From NCBI GenBank assembly GCA_947493325.1, contig CANLQI010000002.1, positions 124,001-188,000 on the forward strand: a DNA stretch of 64,000 nucleotides. Reading direction: 5' to 3'. The translations under genes were made by a program, and so were the position numbers. This stretch comes from an uncultured Sphingomonadaceae bacterium (lineage in GTDB: Bacteria > Pseudomonadota > Alphaproteobacteria > Sphingomonadales > Sphingomonadaceae). Below the pieces are notes generated by a model. The model was not told the DNA's origin, ran no database searches, and was given only the letters and a program-made list of their open reading frames with translations. This document shows, in pieces, positions 47,637 to 57,961 of the stretch (position 1 is the first letter of the stretch; the number at the start of each line of letters is the position of its first letter).

Positions 47637-49379
47637 TTACTCACTCAACGCCAAACCAGGACTGCGCGGATCGGCAGCACCCACCCATTTATCGCCCGTC
47701 CACTCGGCCCCATTGAGTTTGGACGGTAGGTTCACCGCACGTACTTTTTGGCCATAGCGTGACATGTCATCTGTCATGCTTGCCAGATATGTATCCTTTT
47801 CCACCAGCAAATCACCCCGGCTGAAATAGATATTTGGCAAGGCTATGGCTTCATCCAGCAGCAGGCCGAAATCAATCACCCCGATCAGGGTTTTGGTCAC
47901 ATGCATGATAATCCGCTTGCCGCCCGCAGAGCCAAGCGCCAGCACCGGCTTGCCCGCCGCGTCATAGACAATCGTCGGCGACATGGAGGACAGCGGCCGC
48001 TTGCCCGGCTGCACACGGTTGGCGACCGGCGCGCCATTTTTTTCCGGCGCAAAGGTGAAATCAGTCAGCTCATTATTGAGGAAATAGCCATTGGCGATCA
48101 GCTGGCTGCCAAATGCGCCCTCGACTGTCGATGTCATGCTGGCAACATTGCCGTCGCTGTCCACCGCCACGAAATGCGTTGTTCCCGCCACTTCGCTGCT
48201 GATCGCGGCGGTGCGTTTTTCCGCGCCGGGCGGTGTCCCCGCTTCATAGGTGCCGAGCGATCCGTTCGGTGTGATAAGCGCAGAGCGTGATGCAAGATAA
48301 CTCTCGCTCAGCATGCCTTGCACCGGCACGTTCACGAAACCCGGATCGCCCAGATATTTTTCACGGTCGGCATAGGCAAGCTGCATCGCTTCACCGATCA
48401 AATGCCAGCTTTGCGGATTATCCTTGCCCAGCGCGGACATTTTGAATGGACGCAATGTGCCGAGTATCTGCAAAACGGTGGTCGCACCCGAGGATGGTGG
48501 CCCCATGCCGCACACTTTGTAAGTGCGATATGGCATGCATACCGCATCACGCGGAACGGCTTTATAGGCATCCAGATCCGCCTGTGTCATCACCGCCGGA
48601 TTGATTTTGGCACTGGCGACAGCATCAATGATATTCTGCCCTGCCTCGCCGGTATAAAATGCATCTGCGCCATTTGCCGCCACATTGCGGAGCAGTTTCA
48701 CGGCTTCCGGGTTGCGTACAGTGTCACCGCTTTTTTTCGGGCGGCCATCCTGCCAGTATAGCGCGCGCGCTTCGGGGAAGTTGCCCCATAATTTCTGCAC
48801 CCGCTCCAGCCGCGATTGCAGCACGTCATTCACCACAAAACCCTGCTCTGCATGACGAATGGCGGGCGCGAATATATCGGCCCAGGGCAGCCTGCCCCAT
48901 TTGCGGTGCGTTTCTTCCATCAAGCGCATATTGCCGGGCACGCCAACGCTATGTCCGCCTTGAAATGCGTTTATAAAGCGCATGGGTTTCCCATCCTGCC
49001 CCATAAAACGGTTCGCATCCGCCGCCGCAGGTGCAGTTTCGCGGCCATCAATCGTGGTGATCGCGCCGGTTTGCGCATCATGGAAAAGCAGGAAGCCGCC
49101 GCCGCCAATACCGCTCGATTGTGGTTCGACCACAGTGAGCGTCAGCATCATCGCCATCGCTGCATCGGCCGCGCTGCCGCCTTTGCGCAATATCTCCCGC
49201 CCCGCTTCGCTCGCGCGCGGATCGGCAGAGGACACAACACCTTTGAAAGCTGTTTTGGAAGCAGGTGCTGCAACCGCAGAAGGCACGCTTTCCACCGGCA
49301 TATCTCCCATCGGTGCGCAGGACGATAGTGATAGTGGCAAAGCCAGCATGGCTGCGAACAGAGCGGCGGTTTTTGTCAT
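47637..49379 (-). CDS. ggt: Gamma-glutamyltransferase
   Basis: GVVSSADPRASEAGREIL, GTTHFVAVDSDGNVASMT (TTHF Thr nucleophile), KRPLSSMSPTIV; lipobox LSSC. Confidence 0.93.
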   Translation of the reverse strand: MTKTAALFAAMLALPLSLSSCAPMGDMPVESVPSAVAAPASKTAFKGVVSSADPRASEAGREILRKGGSAADAAMAMMLTLTVVEPQSSGIGGGGFLLFHDAQTGAITTIDGRETAPAAADANRFMGQDGKPMRFINAFQGGHSVGVPGNMRLMEETHRKWGRLPWADIFAPAIRHAEQGFVVNDVLQSRLERVQKLWGNFPEARALYWQDGRPKKSGDTVRNPEAVKLLRNVAANGADAFYTGEAGQNIIDAVASAKINPAVMTQADLDAYKAVPRDAVCMPYRTYKVCGMGPPSSGATTVLQILGTLRPFKMSALGKDNPQSWHLIGEAMQLAYADREKYLGDPGFVNVPVQGMLSESYLASRSALITPNGSLGTYEAGTPPGAEKRTAAISSEVAGTTHFVAVDSDGNVASMTSTVEGAFGSQLIANGYFLNNELTDFTFAPEKNGAPVANRVQPGKRPLSSMSPTIVYDAAGKPVLALGSAGGKRIIMHVTKTLIGVIDFGLLLDEAIALPNIYFSRGDLLVEKDTYLASMTDDMSRYGQKVRAVNLPSKLNGAEWTGDKWVGAADPRSPGLALSE

Positions 49380-49586
49380 ATGCGGTGGAACCCCGTTATT
49401 GAAACTCAATTCGGTTAGCTAACGTAAGAATGGTGAAGCGCCAAGGGGAATGCCGCGCAATATTATTACAAACTTAGCGAAATTAGTGCCCGTGCGGCGA
49501 AAAATTACCTTGGTCTTATGTAAAATGGCGACGCATCATTCATGTTGTTTCGCTAACATCAATCGAGGCTTGTAGGACAGTGTTAT

Positions 49587-50645
49587 TTACGCTGCATCCG
49601 CGCCCACAGCCTCGCCTATGCTTGCGAAACCGTCGCGTTTCAATAGTTTCACCAGGCCGCGGTTAATGCGGGCGGCCAGTTGCGGGCCTTCATAAACCAG
49701 CGCGCTGTACAGTTGCACCAGCGATGCACCGGCGCAGATACGGGCATAGGCGTCGTCTGCATTTTCAATGCCCCCTACCCCGATCAAAGGCATGGATGGT
49801 CCGCATATCGCGCGAAATTCGCGCAGCCGTTCAAGCGCCATATTTTTGAGCGGCGCACCCGATAGTCCCCCCGCCTCGCCCGCGTGGCGCGATTTCAGGT
49901 CAGGGCGCGATATGGTGGTATTGGAAATGATAAGCGCGTCCAGCTTCCTGTCCATCGCCACTTCACAAATGTCTTTCACATCCGCCGCTTCTAGATCGGG
50001 CGCAAGTTTCAGGAATATCGGGATAGCAATATTACCACGCGCTTCGATCACACCATCGAGCAGTGCTTCCAGACTTCCGCGGTCCTGCAATGCGCGCAGG
50101 CCGGGCGTATTGGGTGAGCTGATATTCACCGTCAGATAATCCCCCAGCGGCGCCATGATGCGCGTCATCTCGGCATAATCGGCAATGCGGTCGTCCGAAT
50201 CCTTGTTCGCGCCGATATTGATGCCGATCACGCCCTTGCGGCCCGCGCTGCGTTTCAGCCGCGCCGCGACTTGCTCTGCACCGTCATTGTTGAAACCCAT
50301 GCGGTTGATAACGGCGCGATCCTCCGCCAGCCGGAACAGCCGCGGCTTGGGGTTGCCTACCTGCGGGCGCGGCGTCACCGTGCCAATTTCGGCAAAACCA
50401 AAACCAAAACCCAGCATCCGGTGCGGCACCTCGGCATTTTTGTCGAACCCCGGTGCAAGCCCGACGGGTCCGGGAAAATGGATGCCCGCAACTTCACTGG
50501 CCAGCCGCGTATCATTACATGCGAGGCCCGTTACGGGCAGTAGCTTGAGACCGGATATCGTCATCCGGTGCGCTTTTTCGGCATCAAGCGCAAAAACAAA
50601 CGGGCGGGCAAGGTCATATAGCATGTACGCGGCTATGGCATTCAA
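49587..50645 (-). CDS. pyrD: Quinone-dependent dihydroorotate dehydrogenase
   Basis: GLAPGFDKNAEVP, EIGTVTPRPQVGNPKPRLFRL, INRMGFNNDG, NISSPNTPGLR, GVGGIENADDAYARICAGASLVQLYSALVYEGP. Confidence 0.96.
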   Translation of the reverse strand: MNAIAAYMLYDLARPFVFALDAEKAHRMTISGLKLLPVTGLACNDTRLASEVAGIHFPGPVGLAPGFDKNAEVPHRMLGFGFGFAEIGTVTPRPQVGNPKPRLFRLAEDRAVINRMGFNNDGAEQVAARLKRSAGRKGVIGINIGANKDSDDRIADYAEMTRIMAPLGDYLTVNISSPNTPGLRALQDRGSLEALLDGVIEARGNIAIPIFLKLAPDLEAADVKDICEVAMDRKLDALIISNTTISRPDLKSRHAGEAGGLSGAPLKNMALERLREFRAICGPSMPLIGVGGIENADDAYARICAGASLVQLYSALVYEGPQLAARINRGLVKLLKRDGFASIGEAVGADAA

Positions 50646-50746
50646 TCACCTATCGAACAAGATATGTATCTCGCCGAATGACTCGCCAAACGCGCGCAGA
50701 GCAGTTTATACAGGCGGCAAAACCATAAACTTGAGGATCCGCCAAT

Positions 50747-52591
50747 ATGAAAAATGTCAAAATTGCCCTGATGCTATCCGCCACCGCCATACTGGGTGCA
50801 TGCGAAACGGTTGACGAGACACGCACAGCAACTGCTGCCAGCACGAAGTCTGTTGCCAGCGCATCTGCGGCCAGTGCAGCGAGCGAAGATCAACGCATCC
50901 TGGCTTTCTATGAAGCCGTGGATCAGGAAAATCTCGCCAATTCGCCGATCAGCAAGTCCTATCGCGGCATCCGTGATGCGGACTATGGCCGCTGGGACGA
51001 CCCGAGTGATGCAGCGGCAGAGGCTGATTTCAAACGCGGGCAGGATGCGCTTGCAAAAATGAAAGCGGAATTTGCGCCTGCCAATCTGAACGCGGACAAT
51101 CAGCTCAGCTACCGCCTGTTCGAATATCAGCAAGACCGTGCCAAGCGCGCTTTTGCATTCCGCAACAACGATTATATTTTTGACCAAATGCGTGGCGCAC
51201 AGAGCCAGATGCCGGCTTTCCTGATCAATATTCACCGTGTCAGCACAAAGCAGCATGCCGCCGATTATGTCAGCCGCCTATATGGACTTGGTCCCTATAT
51301 GGAACAGCTGGTGCGCATGAGCGCAGAGCGCGCCGATAATGGCGTGATCGTCCCCGACTGGGTATTTCCCTATGTCATCAATGACGCACAAAATGTCATT
51401 ACCGGCGCGCCTTTCACCAAAGGCGATGATTCGCCGCTGTTTGCCGATCTGAAAAAGAAAGTGAATGCGCTCGATATCCCGCAGGCCGAAAAAGACGACC
51501 TTATCGCGCGCGGCGAGGAAGCATTGCTGGACAGCGTGAAGCCCGCTTATGAAAAGCTGGGCATTGAAATGAAACGGCAGCAGGCCATGGCCGTTGATGG
51601 CGACGGTGTGTGGCGGTTCAAGGACGGGGCGGCCTATTATGCCGAACGGCTGCAAAATTACACCACCACCAATCTGAGCGCGGACGAAGTCCACCAGATC
51701 GGCCTCGACAATGTAGAGCGTATCCATGGCGAGATGCGGGGGATTATGGAAAAGGTCGGCTTTGAGGGGAGTTTGCAGGATTTCTTTAAATATGCCCGCA
51801 CCGACCCCAAATTCTTCTATCCGACGCGCGAAGCCTATCTGGCCGATGCCAATGCCGCGATTGCAGCTATGGAAAAACGCGTCCCCGATTTCTTCAACAC
51901 ACTGCCCAAAGCGCCATTAGTGGTAAAGCCGGTCGAGGCATTCCGCGAAAAATCTGCAGGCAAAGCATTTTACCAGAGCCCCGCCCCCGATGGCTCACGC
52001 CCCGGCACTTATTATGTCAATCTCTATAACCTGAAAGACATGTCAAAGAACGAGATGGAGGCGCTCGCCTATCATGAAGCATTGCCAGGCCATCATTTGC
52101 AGCGCGCCATCCAGACCGAACTGGATGATTTACCCGCTTTCCGCCGCTTTGGCGGCGTCACTGCATATACCGAAGGTTGGGGACTTTATTCAGAGGAGCT
52201 GGGCAAGGACATGGGTTTCTATACCGATCCCTATTCCGATTTCGGACGACTCGGCATGGAATTGTGGCGCGCCTGCCGTCTGGTTGTCGACACCGGCATC
52301 CACCACAAACGCTGGAGCCGCGAACAGGCGATCCAGTATCTCACCGACAATACCCCCAATCCCGATGGCGATATCCGCAAGGCGATTGAGCGCTATATCG
52401 TCTATCCGGGCCAGGCCACGGCCTATATGATCGGCAAGCTGAAAATCATGGAGCTGCGCGCAAAGGCGCAAAATGAACTTGGCGATAAATTTACATTTGG
52501 CGATTTTCATGACGTGATCCTGCGCACCGGCCCCGTACCTCTCACGATCCTGGAAGAGAATGTAGATAACTGGATTGCCGAGAAAAAATAA
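50747..52591 (+). CDS. DUF885 family lipoprotein (putative peptidase)
   Basis: ILGACE lipobox; AYHEALPGHHLQ HExxxxH motif; TAYTEGWGLYSEELG. Confidence 0.92.
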   Translation: MKNVKIALMLSATAILGACETVDETRTATAASTKSVASASAASAASEDQRILAFYEAVDQENLANSPISKSYRGIRDADYGRWDDPSDAAAEADFKRGQDALAKMKAEFAPANLNADNQLSYRLFEYQQDRAKRAFAFRNNDYIFDQMRGAQSQMPAFLINIHRVSTKQHAADYVSRLYGLGPYMEQLVRMSAERADNGVIVPDWVFPYVINDAQNVITGAPFTKGDDSPLFADLKKKVNALDIPQAEKDDLIARGEEALLDSVKPAYEKLGIEMKRQQAMAVDGDGVWRFKDGAAYYAERLQNYTTTNLSADEVHQIGLDNVERIHGEMRGIMEKVGFEGSLQDFFKYARTDPKFFYPTREAYLADANAAIAAMEKRVPDFFNTLPKAPLVVKPVEAFREKSAGKAFYQSPAPDGSRPGTYYVNLYNLKDMSKNEMEALAYHEALPGHHLQRAIQTELDDLPAFRRFGGVTAYTEGWGLYSEELGKDMGFYTDPYSDFGRLGMELWRACRLVVDTGIHHKRWSREQAIQYLTDNTPNPDGDIRKAIERYIVYPGQATAYMIGKLKIMELRAKAQNELGDKFTFGDFHDVILRTGPVPLTILEENVDNWIAEKK

Positions 52592-52599
52592 ATCTGCAC

Positions 52600-52780
52600 C
52601 GAACAGATACAGAAATTCATGGAAAGATACGCGAATTTACATTTTGTCGATTCCGTACAATGCAATAACTCAGCTAACATGTATTAACGTTCCTGCGACC
52701 CGAAGGGCTTTTCACACGAGGTGAAAGTTCTTTACCTTTAGGCGATCTTCCCTGAAAAAAGGGAAGATCGCCTTTTTTTT
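52600..52780 (+). ncRNA. Candidate small RNA ending in a strong intrinsic terminator
   Basis: three successive hairpins: CCC-gaa-GGG, TTTCAC-acgag-GTGAAA, GGCGATCTTCCC-tgaaaaaa-GGGAAGATCGCC then T8; 150 bp past DUF885 stop; 5' end is a guess. Confidence 0.4.
52741..52780 (+). terminator. Rho-independent terminator
   Basis: 12-bp perfect stem followed by eight T. Confidence 0.95.
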
Positions 52781-52865
52781 ATTTTACATTTACGCTACAA
52801 TGAGTCGAAAGGTGCCGACTTTCCTGTAAAAGGAAAGCGGTGAGGGGCCGCTTAATGATGCTATC

Positions 52866-53705
52866 ATGACACAGCTGTTATATCGCATGCCTCATCCCAA
52901 TTTGCGCGAGTTTTTCTCTGTCTATTACTTGCTGGACAGCAAGGGCATAGTGCGTGACGACCATGAACGTGCAGGGATGGCACAAGTTCGCTTTGGCCTG
53001 CAGGGCTCTGGCTCTCTGGAATTTGAGAATGGCAACATCGCGACATGTGTAGGTGCGCATATTGTCGGCCCCAGTTCTGCGGCCATGAAGTTTTCAATAT
53101 CGGATCCCTGCTCCATGTTCGGAATGGGATTCCTGCCCGCCGGGTGGGGCGCACTTACCAAAGAATCTGCGGCAGATTATGTGGATACGGCTATTCCGGC
53201 CATTGACCTGTTTCCGGGCATCGAAAAATATATACGCATATTGACGGCCTGCAAAGATATCGACGAAATGACCGCCGCCGCTGACGATGTGTTACGTCCA
53301 TTAATTAAGGATGCCGATCCCGGTATATTGGAGTTTACACGCATGGTCGACACATGGCTCGCCTCCGATGTATCGCCAGACGTGGCTGACTTGCGCGCAC
53401 AGTCGCGCCTGTCGGACCGGCAGCTTACACGCAAGGTCAAACAATATTATGGCCATCCCCCCAAATATCTGGCCCGCAAGTATCGGGCTCTGCGCGCTGC
53501 CCGCGCTTTCATCGAAGCGGACGCAGACGAAGCCGATTTCCTGCGCGATGCATTTTACGACCAGTCGCATATGATCCGTGAGGTCAAACTGTTCAGCGGC
53601 ACGACACCGGCCAAATTGCGCAAACAGGAAAGCGAATTTGCACAATTGATCGACCAGCGCGCGCAATATGACGGACAAATCAATCCGCTGAGTTCAAAGA
53701 CGTGA
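52866..53705 (+). CDS. AraC-type helix-turn-helix regulator (paralog 1)
   Basis: LSDRQLTRKVKQYYGHPPKYLARKYRALRAARAF...FYDQSHMIREVKLFSGTTPAKL. Confidence 0.88.
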   Translation: MTQLLYRMPHPNLREFFSVYYLLDSKGIVRDDHERAGMAQVRFGLQGSGSLEFENGNIATCVGAHIVGPSSAAMKFSISDPCSMFGMGFLPAGWGALTKESAADYVDTAIPAIDLFPGIEKYIRILTACKDIDEMTAAADDVLRPLIKDADPGILEFTRMVDTWLASDVSPDVADLRAQSRLSDRQLTRKVKQYYGHPPKYLARKYRALRAARAFIEADADEADFLRDAFYDQSHMIREVKLFSGTTPAKLRKQESEFAQLIDQRAQYDGQINPLSSKT

Positions 53706-53774
53706 CAATTGTCACATACTATATTTTCATAACAGCGCATTATTCGGGATATAATTCGGAGAAATATTCATAGC

Positions 53775-54644
53775 ATGCAGATTGATTTTGCCGAACCGAA
53801 TGCCAGCCTTTCCAGTTTTATCTCGCTCTATTACCGTTTCCGCAGCGACGAACAGGAAGTCATTGAAACGGAACGCGCGGATATAGGCCACATCCGTTTT
53901 ATGCTGAAAGGCCATGGCCATATGCAGTTGCACGATGGGACGATCGCCCATTCGATGCGCGCTATGCTGACCGGGCCCGGCTCGGCGGCATCAAAAGTCC
54001 GTCTGAAAGGACCGATCGACATTGTGGGTTGCTCTGTCCTGCCGCTCGCATGGGGCGGCGGAATATTAAACTGCGACGCGCGCAATCACGCCGACAGGCT
54101 GTGTGATGCCGTCCCTTTGCTGGGCAACGGGTGCGACAACGTGAACGAGGAACTGGCCGCTGCGGGCGAGTTGCAGGATATGCTGCCCATATTGGACAAG
54201 CTGCTTGGTCAGAATCTGCGCAGGATACGGCCATCTGTGCTTCAGGGTGTGGAACAGATTCGCGTATGGCTCAGCAGCTCCAGCGATCCGCAGGTGCAAG
54301 AACTCACCGGGGGCAGTCCATCACGAGAACGGCGATTCAACCGCATCGGAAACCGCTATTACGGTGGACCACCCAAGGCGCTGGCCCGCAAGATACGCGC
54401 GCTCAAGGCGGCGCAGGCCATAATGCTGAATAATGGCGAGATATGCGATGCCGCCATCGAGCCCTTTTACGACCAGTCACACATGGCGCGGGAAATCAAA
54501 CGTTTTACCGGAAAATCGCCCGGCAAGCTGGTGACGCCGGACGAGCTTTTACTGCAGCTTTTGCTGGACCGCCCCTATTTTCGCGAACTGGAGCCGTATG
54601 GCCCGGCCAAATCACCGCCGCCTGCAAAATTGCAAAGCGGCTGA
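53775..54644 (+). CDS. AraC-type helix-turn-helix regulator (paralog 2)
   Basis: SRERRFNRIGNRYYGGPPKALARKIRALKAAQAI...FYDQSHMAREIKRFTGKSPGKL; same layout as the preceding gene. Confidence 0.87.
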   Translation: MQIDFAEPNASLSSFISLYYRFRSDEQEVIETERADIGHIRFMLKGHGHMQLHDGTIAHSMRAMLTGPGSAASKVRLKGPIDIVGCSVLPLAWGGGILNCDARNHADRLCDAVPLLGNGCDNVNEELAAAGELQDMLPILDKLLGQNLRRIRPSVLQGVEQIRVWLSSSSDPQVQELTGGSPSRERRFNRIGNRYYGGPPKALARKIRALKAAQAIMLNNGEICDAAIEPFYDQSHMAREIKRFTGKSPGKLVTPDELLLQLLLDRPYFRELEPYGPAKSPPPAKLQSG

Positions 54645-54766
54645 TTCTTTCCGGGCACGCATATATTAAGCACTCTTCGTCCTTGATTTTATCTAGCAAA
54701 AAGGCCATTTAGCCTAAATAAGACTAAATTAGTCTGATTTTGATTCGCAAACGGGTTGGAGAGATT

Positions 54767-55180
54767 ATGCGCCTAAGCAGCCTTGCCGATTATGCTGTCG
54801 TGCTAATGACAGCTGCGGCCCGCCATTGCGGCGGGGTCATGAGTAATGCGCGCGCGCTTTCCGAAGAAACTGGCATACCCCTGCCAACCGCGCAAAAGCT
54901 GGTGAGCAAACTGTCATCTGCCGGCCTGATCGAATCGGCGCGCGGTGCGGGCGGCGGTTTTCGCTTGGCCCGTCCGCCAGCCGCGATCAGCATGGCCGAT
55001 ATTATCGAGGCGGTCGAAGGCCCGGTGGCCATGACATGCTGCGCTGATGATGCCCGCGATGACTGCGCGCTTGAATCCAACTGCCATGTCAAACCGCATA
55101 TGGCACACGTCAACAATGCCGTGCGCAGCGCATTGGACGGCGTGACCTTGGCGAGTTTGAGCCGGGAGCGGGCGCAATGA
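54767..55180 (+). CDS. Rrf2 family regulator of the SUF system
   Basis: MRLSSLADYAVVLMTAAARH...ALSEETGIPLPTAQKLVSKLSSAGLIESARGAGGGFRLARPP; three Cys cluster CCADDARDDCALESNCHV. Confidence 0.92.
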   Translation: MRLSSLADYAVVLMTAAARHCGGVMSNARALSEETGIPLPTAQKLVSKLSSAGLIESARGAGGGFRLARPPAAISMADIIEAVEGPVAMTCCADDARDDCALESNCHVKPHMAHVNNAVRSALDGVTLASLSRERAQ

Positions 55181-55201
55181 GTATAGTCTATACTTTTCAA
55201 T

Positions 55202-55291
55202 CGTCATTCCCGCGTAGGCGGGAATCCATCTCTCGCACTTTCACCCGGATGCAAGGGCAGGAGTTGGACTCCTGCTTTCGCAGGAGTGACG
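55202..55291. repeat. Bipartite CGTCATTCCCGC repeat, copy 5, between rrf2 and sufB
   Basis: CGTCATTCCCGCGTAGGCGGGAATCCA ... TGGACTCCTGCTTTCGCAGGAGTGACG. Confidence 0.85.
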
Positions 55292-55307
55292 AAAACGGAA
55301 AAACCAT

Positions 55308-56828
55308 ATGACCAACGATGTAAAAGCAAAAGAACGTGCAGCCGAGGAACAGGCCGAACGCACAGAAATGAATGCAGAGGCGCAAGCTGCGGCCGACAAG
55401 GCATCGGCCTATGAGCATGGCTGGTCGTCGGACATTGAACAGGAATTTGCCGAAAAGGGCCTGAACGAAGACACCGTTCGCTTTATTTCCGCCAAGAAAG
55501 AAGAGCCCGAATGGATGCTCGAATGGCGGCTGAAAGCCTTCCGCATCTGGCAGGACATGGAAAGCCCCGACTGGGCCAAGCTCGACATTCCGATGATCGA
55601 CTATCAGGACGCCTATTATTATGCCGAGCCCAAGAAAAAACCCGAACTGGACTCGCTCGACGATGTCGATCCCGAAATCCTGCGTGTATATGAAAAACTT
55701 GGCATCCCGATTGCCGAGCAGGAAGTGCTTGCCGGCGTAAAGGGCGCGCGCAAAGTCGCCGTTGATGCCGTATTCGACAGTGTCTCGGTGGCCACAACCT
55801 TCCGCGAGGAGCTGGAAGCGGCGGGCGTAATTTTCCGCTCTATTTCCGAGGCGATCAAGGAATATCCCAATCTGGTCCGCAAATACCTGGGCAAGGTTGT
55901 ACCGGTCAAAGACAATTATTTTGCCGCGCTCAACTGCGCCGTCTTTAGCGATGGCACATTTGTGTATATCCCTGAAGGCGTGCGCTGTCCGATGGAGCTT
56001 TCCACCTATTTTCGCATCAACGCCGAAAATACCGGCCAGTTTGAGCGCACACTGATCGTAGCCGAAAAAAGCAGTTATGTCAGCTATCTGGAAGGCTGCA
56101 CCGCGCCGATGCGCGACGAGAACCAGCTGCACGCCGCGGTGGTCGAACTGATCGCGATGGAAGACGCGGAGATCAAATATTCGACCGTACAGAACTGGTA
56201 TCCCGGCGATGAAAACGGCAAGGGCGGTATCTATAATTTCGTGACCAAACGCGGGCTGTGCGCCGGTGCGCGGTCCAAGATCAGCTGGACCCAGGTTGAA
56301 ACTGGCAGCGCCATCACCTGGAAATATCCGTCCTGCGTGCTGAACGGTGAAAACAGCGTGGGCGAATTTTATTCAGTCGCGCTCACCAATAATTACCAGC
56401 AGGCCGATACCGGCACCAAGATGATTCATAATGGCAAGGGATCGCGCTCGACGATCATTTCCAAAGGGATCAGCGCGGGCAAATCGGACAATACCTATCG
56501 CGGGCTGGTCCGTGTCGGCCCGAATGCGGAGAATGTACGCAATTTCACGCAGTGTGACAGCCTGCTGCTCGGCGACACATGCGGCGCGCATACCGTGCCT
56601 TATATCGAGGTAAAGAACCCGACCGCGCAGATCGAACATGAAGCCACGACAAGCAAAATTTCCGACGACCAGATGTTCTACGCCCAGCAACGCGGGCTGG
56701 ACGAAGAGGAAGCCGTCAGCCTGATCGTGAACGGTTTTGCGAAGGAAGTGCTGAAGGAACTGCCGATGGAATTTGCGGTCGAGGCGCAGAAGCTGCTGGC
56801 AATAAGTCTAGAGGGGTCAGTTGGATGA
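55308..56828 (+). CDS. sufB: Fe-S cluster assembly protein SufB
   Basis: [77 protein letters not shown]. Confidence 0.97.
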   Translation: MTNDVKAKERAAEEQAERTEMNAEAQAAADKASAYEHGWSSDIEQEFAEKGLNEDTVRFISAKKEEPEWMLEWRLKAFRIWQDMESPDWAKLDIPMIDYQDAYYYAEPKKKPELDSLDDVDPEILRVYEKLGIPIAEQEVLAGVKGARKVAVDAVFDSVSVATTFREELEAAGVIFRSISEAIKEYPNLVRKYLGKVVPVKDNYFAALNCAVFSDGTFVYIPEGVRCPMELSTYFRINAENTGQFERTLIVAEKSSYVSYLEGCTAPMRDENQLHAAVVELIAMEDAEIKYSTVQNWYPGDENGKGGIYNFVTKRGLCAGARSKISWTQVETGSAITWKYPSCVLNGENSVGEFYSVALTNNYQQADTGTKMIHNGKGSRSTIISKGISAGKSDNTYRGLVRVGPNAENVRNFTQCDSLLLGDTCGAHTVPYIEVKNPTAQIEHEATTSKISDDQMFYAQQRGLDEEEAVSLIVNGFAKEVLKELPMEFAVEAQKLLAISLEGSVG

Positions 56829-56894
56829 CCGTTAAGAGGTTGAGGCGCTTCGCCAGATTGAGAATCCTCCCCTTAAAAGAAAGTTCAGAGTATA

Positions 56895-57638
56895 ATGCTA
56901 AAAATTGAAAACCTCCATGCCACGGTTGGCGACACTGAAATCCTGACGGGCCTTTCGCTCGAAATCAATGCGGGCGAGGTGCATGCTATTATGGGGCCGA
57001 ATGGTGCGGGCAAGTCGACGCTTGCCTATGTGCTGGGCGGACGTGATGGTTATGAAGTCACGCAGGGATCGGCCACGTTCAACGGTCAGGATATCCTTGA
57101 TATGGACCCACATGAACGCGCCGCACTCGGCCTGTTCCTCGGATTCCAGTATCCGGTCGAAATACCCGGCGTGTCGAACCTGCAATTCCTGCGCGAAAGC
57201 CTGAATTCGCAGCGCAAATCGCGCGGTGAAGAGCCTTTGTCCGGCGGGGCATTTATCAAGCTCGCCAAGGAAAAGGCGGCGCTCCTTAAAATGGATATGG
57301 AGATGCTCAAACGCGCGGTAAATGTCGGATTTTCGGGCGGCGAGAAAAAGCGCAATGAAATGGTGCAGATGGGCATTTTGGACCCGCAGCTTGCCATTCT
57401 TGACGAGACCGACAGCGGCCTCGACATCGACGCGCTGCGCACCGTCGGCAGCGGTATCAACGCGATTATGCGCGACGAGAAAAAGGCCGTGCTGCTGATT
57501 ACACACTATCAGCGCCTGCTCGAAGAAGTAAAACCCGATTTCGTGCATGTGCTGGCACGCGGGCGCATCGTCAAAACCGGCGGGCCGGAACTCGCGGTGC
57601 AGCTCGAAGAGCAAGGTTATGAGGCGATTGCCGCATGA
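56895..57638 (+). CDS. sufC: Fe-S cluster assembly ATPase SufC
   Basis: MGPNGAGKSTLAYVLGG, FSGGEKKRNEMVQMGILDPQLAILDETDSGLDIDAL. Confidence 0.97.
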   Translation: MLKIENLHATVGDTEILTGLSLEINAGEVHAIMGPNGAGKSTLAYVLGGRDGYEVTQGSATFNGQDILDMDPHERAALGLFLGFQYPVEIPGVSNLQFLRESLNSQRKSRGEEPLSGGAFIKLAKEKAALLKMDMEMLKRAVNVGFSGGEKKRNEMVQMGILDPQLAILDETDSGLDIDALRTVGSGINAIMRDEKKAVLLITHYQRLLEEVKPDFVHVLARGRIVKTGGPELAVQLEEQGYEAIAA

Positions 57639-57961
57639 TCGTATCTGCTCTCCTCCTGTTTGCCGCGCAAACCGCCGACACGCCCGCCGAACCTGTCTAT
57701 ACAGAAGAGGAAATCGTGGTCATTGGCCAGCGCCTGCGAGGCATTTCCGTCAATGTCGGACGCGATGCCCAGGGAAGCTTTTATTGCAACCTGAGCGATA
57801 CGACCGGCTATCCAAGACTGGATGAAAAACTGTGCAAAGCCACGACCAAATGCGTGCGCAAGGGCAATATTGAAGATGCCGCTGTCAAACAGTGCCTGGA
57901 AACGCGCAAGTCCTCCCTACTCAAAAAGATCAAGCGCAAGATGCGGAAGGATAGGAAATGA
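57635..57961 (+). CDS. Hypothetical secreted protein encoded inside the suf operon
   Basis: ATGA overlaps with sufC and sufD; signal peptide then EEIVVIGQRLRG and four Cys. Confidence 0.75.
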   Translation: MIVSALLLFAAQTADTPAEPVYTEEEIVVIGQRLRGISVNVGRDAQGSFYCNLSDTTGYPRLDEKLCKATTKCVRKGNIEDAAVKQCLETRKSSLLKKIKRKMRKDRK

